Positions 1 through 7,383 of a DNA stretch of 8,261 nucleotides are shown here, piece after piece. The position numbers were made by a program, and so were the translations under genes. The DNA lies in NCBI GenBank assembly GCA_011322715.1, contig DRLX01000281.1:1-8261 (forward strand). The letters run 5' to 3'. The stretch comes from Desulfobulbaceae bacterium. Lineage in GTDB: Bacteria; Desulfobacterota; Desulfobulbia; Desulfobulbales; Desulfobulbaceae. The notes under the pieces were generated by a model. That model searched no databases and was not told the DNA's origin. It was given only the letters and a program-made list of their open reading frames with translations. Each line of letters opens with the position of its first letter. Positions within the stretch are counted from its first letter, which is position 1.

Positions 1-64
1 CCTGGGTCGGCAGGCAGAGAGCCAGTGCAATAAAAACGGTATAGACTGATACTTTGTTGAGCAT
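1..64 (-). CDS. N-terminal fragment of an exported protein (runs off the window)
   Basis: Two ATGs in a row (67-65 and 64-62) follow an AAGGAG Shine-Dalgarno at 75-70. The second is chosen because it leaves 5 nt of spacing against 2 nt for the first. The 21 visible residues begin MLNKVSVYTVFIALALCLPT: one basic residue near the N-terminus, then a hydrophobic core, which is typical of a Sec signal peptide. No mature-protein sequence is visible, so no function can be given. A terminator (120-153) separates the gene from the choloylglycine hydrolase upstream, so it probably has its own promoter in the A+T-rich stretch 76-119; no clear -35/-10 pair could be fixed there. Confidence 0.7.
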   Translation of the reverse strand, partial: MLNKVSVYTVFIALALCLPTQ

Positions 65-119
65 CATGGCTCCTTGGGTATTTTTTTGCAGAAAATATTT
101 TTCAAGACAACATCGGAGG

Positions 120-153
120 AAAAAGACCGGCCGGGATTTTCAGCCGATCTTTT
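120..153 (-). terminator. Rho-independent terminator after the choloylglycine hydrolase gene
   Basis: Read on the minus strand, AAAAGATCGGC (153-143) pairs with GCCGGTCTTTT (131-121) in an 11-bp stem with one G-T wobble. The loop is 11 nt, and the downstream arm ends in a run of five T (124-120). It lies about 40 bp after the TAA of the choloylglycine hydrolase gene and upstream of the next gene's ribosome binding site, where an operon terminator would be expected. Confidence 0.75.
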
Positions 154-194
154 CCTGCTCCCGCAAATGGCTGCGTTGATCCTTTATAGGGTAG

Positions 195-1301
195 TTATTT
201 GAATTCTATAGAGACATCTTCAACAGGCTGTTTTGAATCCATCTCAATAACCTTTATCCCGTTGCCTGCTGCGGCTAATGCTTTACGTACATCGATGCTG
301 CGAATCGATTGATCGCTATAGGTCTTGAATGCATATTTTTTGTTCTTCAAGTCTGCAACGGTTGTCCACTGGGTATAGTCATAGTGGATAGCATCTTTTG
401 TCTTCTCCTGTATGCTTCCAAACGGAATATCAAAAGCATTCATAATGTGGAACATTTGGAAAACCGTTTCGGCTGCTGTTGGAAGTTTAATGGCAGACTG
501 CGAAAAGACTACTGCACGTACAAAGCGTGATGGAGGAGTGTAATCTCCCGGCAGGCCGACCAGCCCTGAACCCTGACCAAAAGTTTTAATTGTCGTATTT
601 GAGAAATCCAGTGGCTTAACATTTACCGCAGATAAATTGGCATAGTTACTGAGATTTATCATATGCCAGTCAAAACCTGGTGAATTGGTCAGTATGCCAA
701 TGGGATTTTCATAGAGTTTAAGGGTCTTCTTAATTGGCTCGATCACTATGGCGGCACCGCTGTCGTCAGTAATTAAAAAATGCCCAGGAAAGCTCTGTCC
801 GCCAATTTCCTTTTGTGGATTCTCCACCAGCACAACCTTATTGTAATTTGCCTTCACCTCTGCAACTGATGCGAAGTTTCCAAGCAGCCAGGCAACATAA
901 TCCTCAGGAGCCATGGACTTTGCAGCATTTTCAGGCGTTCCTTTCTGGTAGTCGGCATAGCCGGGGAGGTATAATGCTCCAACATACATTCCCTTTTCAT
1001 TCATGCCGTCTACAACCATACGTTTTTCCATAAAGTTGAGGCCGACAAACCCATATTTGGTCGTATACTGTATTCCCTGTGATTTATCAGGCAGTGAACT
1101 TGTCAGCTTGCTTTCGGCCGGTACTATGACAGCATCGGATTTAGTATCAAGGCCAAATTCCATGGTACGGCCAACAACAACTCCTCCGTCTTTTGCTGTG
1201 AGGTGAAGAGCTGTGCAGGCATCAGCCGAGGGTTGGATCAAAAGTAGCATAGCGCAGACCGTTCCTGCCAGTAATGACTTGAAACCAATTTTTCTTTTCA
1301 T
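195..1301 (-). CDS. Exported choloylglycine hydrolase-family amidase (Ntn-hydrolase)
   Basis: This 368-residue protein belongs to the choloylglycine hydrolase / penicillin V acylase family (linear amide C-N hydrolases). Such enzymes cleave amide bonds in conjugated bile salts, penicillin V, N-acyl-homoserine lactones and similar substrates. ATG 1301 is preferred over ATG 1331, ten codons upstream, because AAAGGAA sits about 6 nt before it. A signal peptide (residues 1-28, ending SADA) is followed directly by Cys29 (CTALHL), the expected N-terminal nucleophile once the peptide is removed. Family landmarks follow in order: VVGRTMEFG with the active-site Arg, LTNSPGFDWH with the Asn region, and GDYTPPSRFVRA with the distal Arg. 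Length is normal for the Gram-negative periplasmic subgroup. It is probably the last gene of an operon with the CoA-transferase, 80 bp upstream. Its codons look more A+T-rich than those of its neighbours. The family is secure; the substrate is not readable from sequence. Confidence 0.93.
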   Translation of the reverse strand: MKRKIGFKSLLAGTVCAMLLLIQPSADACTALHLTAKDGGVVVGRTMEFGLDTKSDAVIVPAESKLTSSLPDKSQGIQYTTKYGFVGLNFMEKRMVVDGMNEKGMYVGALYLPGYADYQKGTPENAAKSMAPEDYVAWLLGNFASVAEVKANYNKVVLVENPQKEIGGQSFPGHFLITDDSGAAIVIEPIKKTLKLYENPIGILTNSPGFDWHMINLSNYANLSAVNVKPLDFSNTTIKTFGQGSGLVGLPGDYTPPSRFVRAVVFSQSAIKLPTAAETVFQMFHIMNAFDIPFGSIQEKTKDAIHYDYTQWTTVADLKNKKYAFKTYSDQSIRSIDVRKALAAAGNGIKVIEMDSKQPVEDVSIEFK

Positions 1302-1381
1302 GTTTTTTCCTTTTGTTTGGGTTAAATTCAATATTCTTCAGCTTTTTTGATGTTACTTCTGAAAACCGATAGACAAATTTT

Positions 1382-3688
1382 TTACACGGGAACCCATTCC
1401 GTAGGGCCGACAACACCATCTGCGATCAAACGTTTTACATCGTCTCCTGAGTAACCAAGTTCTTGGAGAATTGCCGGCGCATCGGAGCCGATTCTGGCGG
1501 TTACACCGGGGCAACCAACGCATTCCCCGTCAAATACGAACCAGGTTGGTGAAAAATTATGACTCTCCCAGCCGTCCCGCTCACGTTTTTCAAACGTAAC
1601 GGTTTTACATGGTGTTTCCTGATGACGCTGTGCAAGTTCCCGGCAGGTCTGAACCGGCACGGCCTGAATATGTTGATTATGTAAATGGACGAGTGCCTGT
1701 TCCACGCTAAAAGATGCCAGTTCCTCTGTGAGATCATGGTCTCCTAAAGCAAAAACAAAGCCATCGGAAAGTTTATACCAGCGCTCTCCTTCATTCATTC
1801 CTGTGGCATCCGGTCCGGTAGCAGATTCCGGTGCCGGGGACTGTTGCATGAGGAGCTGGGTAAGTGATGCGGCCGCAGCAAGGGAGGTCCCGGCCCTGTC
1901 ACCTTTGCCGTCCTGTCGTATCTCTCTTGCAAAAAGGGCGCTCACGCCTGCCCAGCAGCCAAGATATCCGCAGAGATAATCGACGCATGAGGCAACCCCG
2001 TGAAAAGTCGGGCAGCCATCCGGTCCGAACCGGTGCATCAGCCCGGTTATCCCCTGCAGGGCAGGGTCGTATCCTGGATAATTATCACGACCGGCAGGTT
2101 TTTCACCCTTATGACCGGTGAGTTGCACTGCGATTATATTGGGATTAATTTTATCAAGGGCCTCACGACCAAGTCCCATGCGCTCAAATTGATTATCCCT
2201 TTTATTAGCCATCACAAGATCAGCCTTTGCCACGATTTTATTCATGATTTCCTTACCCCTTTCGGTGTGCATATCAAGAATAATGGAATGTTTGCCAACA
2301 CCGTGCTCAGCCGCCCAGGAAACCATGATAACCGGGGCATGGAGGGGATGCATGGGATCTATTTTATAAACAGTGGCGCCAAGTTCTGAAAACATGCGAC
2401 CGCAGTTAGGCCCGGCAATGACATTGGCAAAGTCGACCAGAACAAATCCTTCCAGAGGTCGTTTTGCAACCGCTTTATCAGCAACCGGGAGGGCTCCAGT
2501 TCGATCGGGCAGAAAATCCTGTTTGTTGCATGCTTCAAGATCTGCATAGGGCTGGGCACTGTCAAGCCAGGCAACACGCCCGAGCTGTGCCTTGTCCAGA
2601 CCATTGACATGGGCAACCAGACGGGCAGCCCGAGCCTCTTTATCCTCCATCCACTCTTCAAAACTGCGAATTTCCACTGCCGGAATACCCGCCTCGCAAA
2701 GTTCCTTTTCCCATTCCAGAGCGGTTTTTGTGGCCATAACTTCGGTGATTTTATCAGCCAGCCAGACATTGTTTTTTAAACCCATGGAACCGGCATCGGC
2801 AAGATTGCGTCCCTTGTACTGGATGTTTTTCGGATCATAGGGATCAACGTCCACCATGCCCGCAGCCAAGGCCTCTTCCCAGAGACCAAGAGTAGTCAGA
2901 AACCTGCGGGCAATTCTGCGGTTGACTCCGGCAATCCCCATGGCAAAACGGTTGTCGGATGTTTTATAGGGGGCGTCCAGGGGAATCAGTCGCTGCTCCA
3001 GCCAGAGCTGTCTGGCCGGATCAACGGCGGCTTCCTGTAAGAGCTTTTTGACGGCTTCCTTGTTGACTCCATCGGGAAGCCCGGTGAGATCAGCCGGTTT
3101 GAGATGTTCCGGTTCTCCTTTGGTGATCAACGCCAGTGCGCCGATGGCAGAGAGGCCACCGGCAATTCGTGAGCTGGTGACTTCCCGTCCTTGACCGCAG
3201 CGTGTTCTGTCCACCAGGGCGGCCCCGGTTGCAATGGCACCATTGACACCGGCATACACGGAACAGAGTGGCAGCGGAGTGTAGATTACCGGGCGGCCGA
3301 CAAATTTACCCACAGTGGCCATGTTGGTAAAAAAGCCCACCAGGGCGTTAAGCAAATCTTCACTGCAATCGGCATCCAGGTCACCATATATTTCATCACC
3401 GGGTAGGGCGGCTGTGATGCGCAGAACAATCTGGGCCGGTGAACGTGCTATTTCTGTTGTGCCATCAACAATAATAACATCGGCAGACGAGGTATCCTGA
3501 AGACCGCCGGAAGGTACGGCAATCTTATTTCGATCAAAATATTCATCATGCGCGTCCGGTGTAAAAGCAGCCGGACGCTCAATAAATACCTCGGCTCCCT
3601 GATCGGCAAAGAGAAGTCCGGCTAATCGACCGGCAAGGGTATTGCTTAACTCGATAATACGGATGCCATTGTACGGTAATGGGCTCAT
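1382..3688 (-). CDS. Two-domain family III CoA-transferase (CaiB/BaiF type)
   Basis: A 768-residue cytoplasmic protein made of two tandem CaiB/BaiF domains, which move CoA between carboxylic acids through an aspartyl-CoA intermediate. Domain 1 starts at residue 8 (IRIIELSNTLAGRLAG, then GAEVFIERP). Domain 2 starts near residue 415 (VLVDFANVIAGPNCGRMFSE, then GATVYKIDP) and carries the larger set of family motifs. The region that normally holds the catalytic Asp reads CVDYLCGYLG in domain 2 (Asp about 570) but CSVYAGVNG in domain 1 (Ser about 143). Only the second site therefore looks catalytically complete, although this alignment was made by eye. Most family III enzymes are about 400 residues and dimeric; fused double-domain forms such as DddD are known. 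The Shine-Dalgarno TAGGAGAAGG overlaps the TAG stop of the amidohydrolase gene, with only 8 bp between the two genes, so translation is coupled. Substrate unknown; a bile acid, fatty acid or other carboxylate is possible. Confidence 0.92.
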   Translation of the reverse strand: MSPLPYNGIRIIELSNTLAGRLAGLLFADQGAEVFIERPAAFTPDAHDEYFDRNKIAVPSGGLQDTSSADVIIVDGTTEIARSPAQIVLRITAALPGDEIYGDLDADCSEDLLNALVGFFTNMATVGKFVGRPVIYTPLPLCSVYAGVNGAIATGAALVDRTRCGQGREVTSSRIAGGLSAIGALALITKGEPEHLKPADLTGLPDGVNKEAVKKLLQEAAVDPARQLWLEQRLIPLDAPYKTSDNRFAMGIAGVNRRIARRFLTTLGLWEEALAAGMVDVDPYDPKNIQYKGRNLADAGSMGLKNNVWLADKITEVMATKTALEWEKELCEAGIPAVEIRSFEEWMEDKEARAARLVAHVNGLDKAQLGRVAWLDSAQPYADLEACNKQDFLPDRTGALPVADKAVAKRPLEGFVLVDFANVIAGPNCGRMFSELGATVYKIDPMHPLHAPVIMVSWAAEHGVGKHSIILDMHTERGKEIMNKIVAKADLVMANKRDNQFERMGLGREALDKINPNIIAVQLTGHKGEKPAGRDNYPGYDPALQGITGLMHRFGPDGCPTFHGVASCVDYLCGYLGCWAGVSALFAREIRQDGKGDRAGTSLAAAASLTQLLMQQSPAPESATGPDATGMNEGERWYKLSDGFVFALGDHDLTEELASFSVEQALVHLHNQHIQAVPVQTCRELAQRHQETPCKTVTFEKRERDGWESHNFSPTWFVFDGECVGCPGVTARIGSDAPAILQELGYSGDDVKRLIADGVVGPTEWVPV

Positions 3689-3696
3689 GCCTTCTC

Positions 3697-5607
3697 CTAT
3701 TTGTTGGAATTGTTACAAAAAGCGTTAAAAGATTCTGACGTATTGGGGAAATCCTTCTTCTTTGCAAGTTCCCACGGGCGTTCGCAGCTCTGTGTTTTTT
3801 CGCACCAGGAGTAACCGGCTGAACCGATACAGCCGTGGGCGTCATGCCCGCCACCTAACAGCTTGCCTTTATTGAGAATGATCCTGCCCTTGTAGACTAC
3901 GCCTGTTATGGGAATATCTTTGATTTTGACCGGATCGATTTTGAAGGGATTCTGTTCCAGTATGGTGAAGGTTGCCTCCTTGCCCACTTTGATGGAACCG
4001 ATCTCCTTGTCCATTTCAAAGGTATGGGCAGCGGTGATGGTAATGCCCTTCATGGCATCATACACGGATATTCTCTCCTCGGGATTCATTACTTTTCCGC
4101 TTGCCACAATGCGATTGGCAGCGACCCAGGCCAGCAGGAGCGGCTCGGCAGGGGCCATGGCAAAATCGGAATGCAGGGATACGGGCACACCTCGTTTGGT
4201 GAACTCTTTTAATGCGACCATATTGGCTGCCCTTTCCGGTCCAAGGCCGGTCTCGCTGTATTTGTCGGCCAGGGCCCAGAGGTAATAGGGATTTGCCGAA
4301 ATTTCGATTCCAAGGTCTGCTGCGCGCCCGGCCTGGGCCGCATCGAAAAGGCCAACGTGATGAAAGGTGGTCCGATGATTTTTTCGCGGATTTCGTTTCA
4401 TGGCCGCTTCTGTAAAATCCAGATACTTTTCAAAGGCCAGGTCACCTGTGATATGGACATGAATTTTGTACCCCTTGTCCCACCAGTAGTTGAATATCTT
4501 CTGGGCCGGTTTGAGCGGAATGATCCATTCCGATTTACAATCCGGGCAGTTAAAAAAGGGTTTGCGAAGCTCTAATGCCAGAGAGTAAATGGCTCCGTCG
4601 GCAAAGGTTTTGTACTGATTGGGCAGAAATTTTATGTATTTGGTGTTGTATTTGCCGGGAAGTGAAGCAATATGCTCAGCATAGGCATCATTGCCAATCT
4701 TTTTGACAAACTGTTCAGGAAAACCGGCAATAAGATAAATGGTATAGGCCCTTGCCTTTTCGGTGCCATCACGCAACACAGCATATTCATCTTCAAAAGT
4801 GGAATTTGGGAAGCTGGGCTCACACATGGCAGTAAGGCCATTTTGCAGCATGAGCTGGGAAATACGCTCCATGCCGAGTTTCAGCATCTCCTGATCACTA
4901 AAAAAAGGAGACAATTTTGTCCCTTTCATCATCTGATAGGCCCGTTCCCAGAAATGGTAGTTGTCCCAGTCGGCCTGTGCGTTGTCTTCTTCCGACAGAT
5001 CACCTTTTTGGATACCGTATTTTTTGACGCAGGCCGTGTTCAGATAAATCTCATGGGTGGACCGCTGCCAGATGATGGTGGGGACGTCACGTGTGACCTT
5101 GTCCAGATCTTTCAACGTCAATTGCCCATGCCACGATTTATGATAGCCCCAGATGAGCACTGTTTTCGTCTTGTCGACTTTTTCATCAATGATCTCCCCC
5201 ACGGCTTGCAGATACTTTTCTTTGCCTCGTACTGCCGGATAGGTTTTATGGGGCATACGCCATTCGTGGGGAGCAACGATATCATTGGCCAGGATAAAGG
5301 CGCCGATGGAGACCGGGTGGGCATGGGGCTCGATAAAGCCGGGCATCATGGTTTTTCCCTGCAAGTCCACATCAACGGTCTTGCCGACAAAATTGTTGAT
5401 CGCCCCGGCTTTTGGTCCGGCAAAGATGATTTTCCCGTCTCGCTCTATAACCGCTTCCACATAGGTCGGTTTGTCGCCTTCCATGGTGATGATGGTGCCG
5501 CCATGGTAGAGCGTTTGGTGCATTGTGTCCGGAGCCGCATCGGCCAGGCCACCGACACAGAAAAAAATGAAGAAACAATACGCCGGTATCCATAGGGTTT
5601 TAACCAT
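3697..5607 (-). CDS. Exported YtcJ/NfdA-like amidohydrolase with Cys-rich tail
   Basis: A 636-residue metal-dependent hydrolase of the amidohydrolase family 3 (YtcJ, N-substituted formamide deformylase NfdA). ATG 5607 follows GGAG with suitable spacing. Residues 1-24 (hydrophobic FFIFFCVGG, ending LADA) form a signal peptide, so it acts in the periplasm. An N-terminal beta segment (LYHGGTIITM) is followed by the metal-binding HxH in FIEPHAHP (His95, His97), HVHITGDLAF (His383, His385, Asp389), TTFHH (His416/417) and HSDFAMAPAEPL (Asp481), then the GSIKVGKEATF closing segment. The core ends near residue 582. The last ~50 residues form an added segment with Cys593, 602, 608 and 631 (GCIGSAGYSWCEKTQSC). 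A similar short motif occurs, from memory, in other exported bacterial proteins and probably makes disulfides. First gene of the operon with the CoA-transferase. Likely reaction: hydrolysis of an amide or cyclic amide; substrate unknown. Confidence 0.92.
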   Translation of the reverse strand: MVKTLWIPAYCFFIFFCVGGLADAAPDTMHQTLYHGGTIITMEGDKPTYVEAVIERDGKIIFAGPKAGAINNFVGKTVDVDLQGKTMMPGFIEPHAHPVSIGAFILANDIVAPHEWRMPHKTYPAVRGKEKYLQAVGEIIDEKVDKTKTVLIWGYHKSWHGQLTLKDLDKVTRDVPTIIWQRSTHEIYLNTACVKKYGIQKGDLSEEDNAQADWDNYHFWERAYQMMKGTKLSPFFSDQEMLKLGMERISQLMLQNGLTAMCEPSFPNSTFEDEYAVLRDGTEKARAYTIYLIAGFPEQFVKKIGNDAYAEHIASLPGKYNTKYIKFLPNQYKTFADGAIYSLALELRKPFFNCPDCKSEWIIPLKPAQKIFNYWWDKGYKIHVHITGDLAFEKYLDFTEAAMKRNPRKNHRTTFHHVGLFDAAQAGRAADLGIEISANPYYLWALADKYSETGLGPERAANMVALKEFTKRGVPVSLHSDFAMAPAEPLLLAWVAANRIVASGKVMNPEERISVYDAMKGITITAAHTFEMDKEIGSIKVGKEATFTILEQNPFKIDPVKIKDIPITGVVYKGRIILNKGKLLGGGHDAHGCIGSAGYSWCEKTQSCERPWELAKKKDFPNTSESFNAFCNNSNK

Positions 5608-5670
5608 TTTTCAACTCCGTTATTGATTGGTAAAAGGATTGTTAATAATAAAATTCATCTGCAGCATAAT

Positions 5671-5834
5671 TGATGGCGTCGTAAAAACTTCGATCTACTG
5701 CGTCGTGTGTCCTGTGGCGATTCTCAACATACTATATGTATAGTTAAGACCCGCCACAGAACACTACTCCTTGTATATCTGTGTTTTTACTTAGCCATCT
5801 TTAAGCAATGTTTGGACTTTTTACGAGTTCATCA
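5671..5834. repeat. Imperfect palindromic intergenic element, MITE/REP-like
   Basis: The left arm at 5671-5688 (TGATGGCGTCGTAAAAAC) can pair with either of two right arms: 5783-5799 (GTTTTTACTTAGCCATC, 14 of 17 positions) or 5818-5834 (TTTTTACGAGTTCATCA, 14 of 17). Inside, CCTGTGGCG at 5711-5719 matches CGCCACAG at 5752-5759. The centre holds a smaller hairpin, CTCAAC plus ATAC against GTAT plus GTTAAG (5723-5746). The whole would fold into a long cruciform or RNA hairpin. The overall plan resembles dispersed non-coding repeats that I recall from deltaproteobacterial genomes, but only one copy is in this window, so mobility is inferred. It lies between the amidohydrolase start and the gene-poor region and may insulate transcription. 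Confidence 0.6.
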
Positions 5835-6567
5835 TAATTGTTGATTCGTTATTGATTTCGTCCGGTGAAACAACTTAAATATTGGTGCTTGGCCATGAGT
5901 ATTGCCGCTATAGGGTTGATTTCAGGCATCTTGCCAGACCCGAGAATGATGGATAGCGCCGGTTTGCGCGAGTCTATTAACCGGCAGGAGATACTCCATG
6001 GGGCCGGCGATAGACAAAAAAACTATTTCCATTTCTTTCCCAGTGTCATGTCCAATCCGCAGGGAACCGTTGAGCGGAAAATATATGGCGAATTGATATG
6101 TTATGTCGGAAGATGACGTCGGATTGCTGTGGGCATATAATATTTTTGATCACGAATAGTGTAAGATTGTTTATGCCTGTATGCAGACCTCGTGGTTCTG
6201 CGTGTTGTTGATGCGGCGCGGCTTGATAATCATATCCGGCCATGTTGCTATATAAGGCAACCCGGAAATATGTAGGGGCGACGCCTGAGAGTTTGACTGT
6301 TGCAGGGAAAATATTAAAGGCTCCCGGCTCGGGAATCTATGCACAAAAGAGTAAAGCCTTGTAGTAAACTACCTGCGTCAGGATTGCAAGTCTCATTTGA
6401 GATATATTCCCAAATGTAATTGGAAACGATTTAGCAATGAAGGTGCTGGGCTGAAAATGCAATTTTGCAGGAGGGGTATATGCTGGAAAACAATTCTGTT
6501 GGCGGGCAGATAACCTTTTAAGGGTACTTTTTTCCAATAACAGGATATTTTTTCTTCGTTGATAGGG
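5835..6567. other. Gene-poor intergenic region
   Basis: About 730 bases with no ORF that has a ribosome binding site, a recognisable domain or a long consistent reading frame. Small structures are visible: a GTTGC/GCAAC hairpin (6244-6261), TCCCG-GCT-CGGGA (6322-6334) and GTAGT-AA-ACTAC (6361-6372). None has a following T-run that would make it a clear terminator, and none matches a riboswitch I can recognise. The stretch separates the putative selenoprotein operon from the amidohydrolase operon. It may contain the promoter of the latter, or the remains of a decayed gene. Confidence 0.55.
5865..6116 (+). CDS. Doubtful small exported protein or gene remnant
   Basis: A plus-strand ORF of 83 codons opens with GTG 5865; an internal ATG lies at 5895. 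The N-terminus looks like a signal peptide (KQLKYW, then hydrophobic LAMSIAAIGLISGIL), and the rest is polar with no domain I recognise. Neither start has a visible Shine-Dalgarno. It is the only potential gene on this strand and begins just after the palindromic element. It could be a genuine short secreted protein, a remnant of a larger gene, or a chance ORF; the last is slightly more likely. Confidence 0.22.
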   Translation: MKQLKYWCLAMSIAAIGLISGILPDPRMMDSAGLRESINRQEILHGAGDRQKNYFHFFPSVMSNPQGTVERKIYGELICYVGR

Positions 6568-7383
6568 TCACTCAGGATAATACGGGCATTTCTCCTGTCT
6601 GCAGCCATGGGTATGTTTTGCCGTGTGTTGACATGAAGTGGCATCTTTTCCAGGCAGGTTAAGGGGAAAATTTTTCTCAAGAAAATCGACGGTAACTGCC
6701 AGCGAAGTCCGTACATACGCCTTGCAGCAGCTTGGTCCTGTCAATTCGGTTATGGCCCTGATCACCCTGGAAACAAGCTCCATTGTCAGCCGCTGTTTTT
6801 TATCGGCGCCGCATTTTGAACCGGTGAGGATGGCAATACAGGCGCCAAGAGCGGGCGCAATCCCACAGGTGCCGGTCACGCCGCAATACCCTCCGTGGGC
6901 CTGTTTGCCGGTTCGTTGGAATACCTCGCGAATATCATCGTCGCTCAGATGAAAGGTTCCATCATTTTTCAAGGCCGCCATCAGCGCTCCTCCTGCAATA
7001 TAGGCGTGCTGACAGCCGAGCATGGGCAGAATGTCCAGATCCATGCATTGCTTGGCGATGGCAAATGGATCGGTTGAGGTTGTCTGAAAAACAAGGGCCT
7101 CTATCCGCTGCATGGTCTCCTGATTATGGCAGGTGTCACAGACAAAATGTCCCTCGGGGCAGGAAATATACCATTGATCTTTTTTTCCGCAGTAATGACA
7201 GGTACTCTGTACGGGTTTGGTGTGATATTTAAGCGGTGAGCTGCAGACCATGCAGTGCTCATTTTTTCTTTCGGAAGAGGCCTGTAACCTTGTTGTGTCT
7301 TCGTGCCGGCGACCGCCGGTAGCATCGTTTGTGCCTCAACAGTTCGATGGTGCGGGTTGTCCTGATGAAGGATGCTTGGTCAT
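6568..7383 (-). CDS. DUF5714-like Cys-rich protein, putative selenoprotein (in-frame TGA 7336-7338)
   Basis: The usual reading would be 227 codons from ATG 7251. However, that ATG lacks a good Shine-Dalgarno and falls inside a paired-cysteine motif (HC-M-VC). The same frame continues upstream through one TGA to ATG 7383, which has GGAGG 8 nt before it and overlaps the preceding gene's stop as ATGA. Read with Sec at the TGA, the protein has 271 residues. It starts MTKHPSSGQPAPSNC-U-GT, followed by a polar linker, then Cys44/47, Cys62/65 (CHYC), CPEGH and CDTCH (zinc-ribbon-like), a Gly/Cys-rich centre (GGYCGVTGTCGIAPALGAC), GPSCCK and a CPYYP terminus. From memory this matches the DUF5714 family of anaerobic bacteria and archaea, function unknown. 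Cys-Sec near a flexible N-terminus suggests a redox or metal/metalloid-binding site. A SECIS-like hairpin follows the TGA. Alternative: a pseudogene, or initiation at 7251. Confidence 0.72.
7306..7319 (-). promoter_or_regulatory. SECIS-like hairpin for the TGA at 7336-7338
   Basis: On the minus strand CCGGC (7319-7315), loop GGTC (7314-7311) and GCCGG (7310-7306) form a perfect 5-bp GC stem. The first loop G lies 22 nt after the TGA. Bacterial SECIS elements are stems 16-37 nt downstream of the UGA with a G in the first two loop positions; the E. coli fdhF loop also contains GGUC. This is the expected SelB-binding geometry. Confidence 0.65.

Noticed and set aside
4672..5595. A 307-codon open frame on the plus strand
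   Set aside because: It lies wholly antisense to the amidohydrolase, whose metal-binding motifs and signal peptide are unmistakable; the plus-strand translation has no recognisable domain.
6244..6372. Cluster of short hairpins considered as a riboswitch or small RNA
   Set aside because: Stems are only about 5 bp, no conserved riboswitch core could be matched, and no gene begins just downstream on that strand.
6519..6540. Possible plus-strand terminator (CCTTTTAAGG followed by a T run)
   Set aside because: The stem is only 3-4 bp with almost no loop, and there is no plus-strand gene just before it.
6568..6570. The TGA ending the DUF5714-like gene as a third Sec codon, since the frame stays open downstream
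   Set aside because: No stem-loop follows at the right distance, the ...CPYYPE end looks like the family's normal C-terminus, and the downstream translation shows no protein-like character.
7101..7325. Start of the DUF5714-like gene at ATG 7325 in another frame, after a GAGG
   Set aside because: It would need a frameshift to enter the Cys-rich frame, and the in-frame start at 7383 has a much stronger ribosome site.
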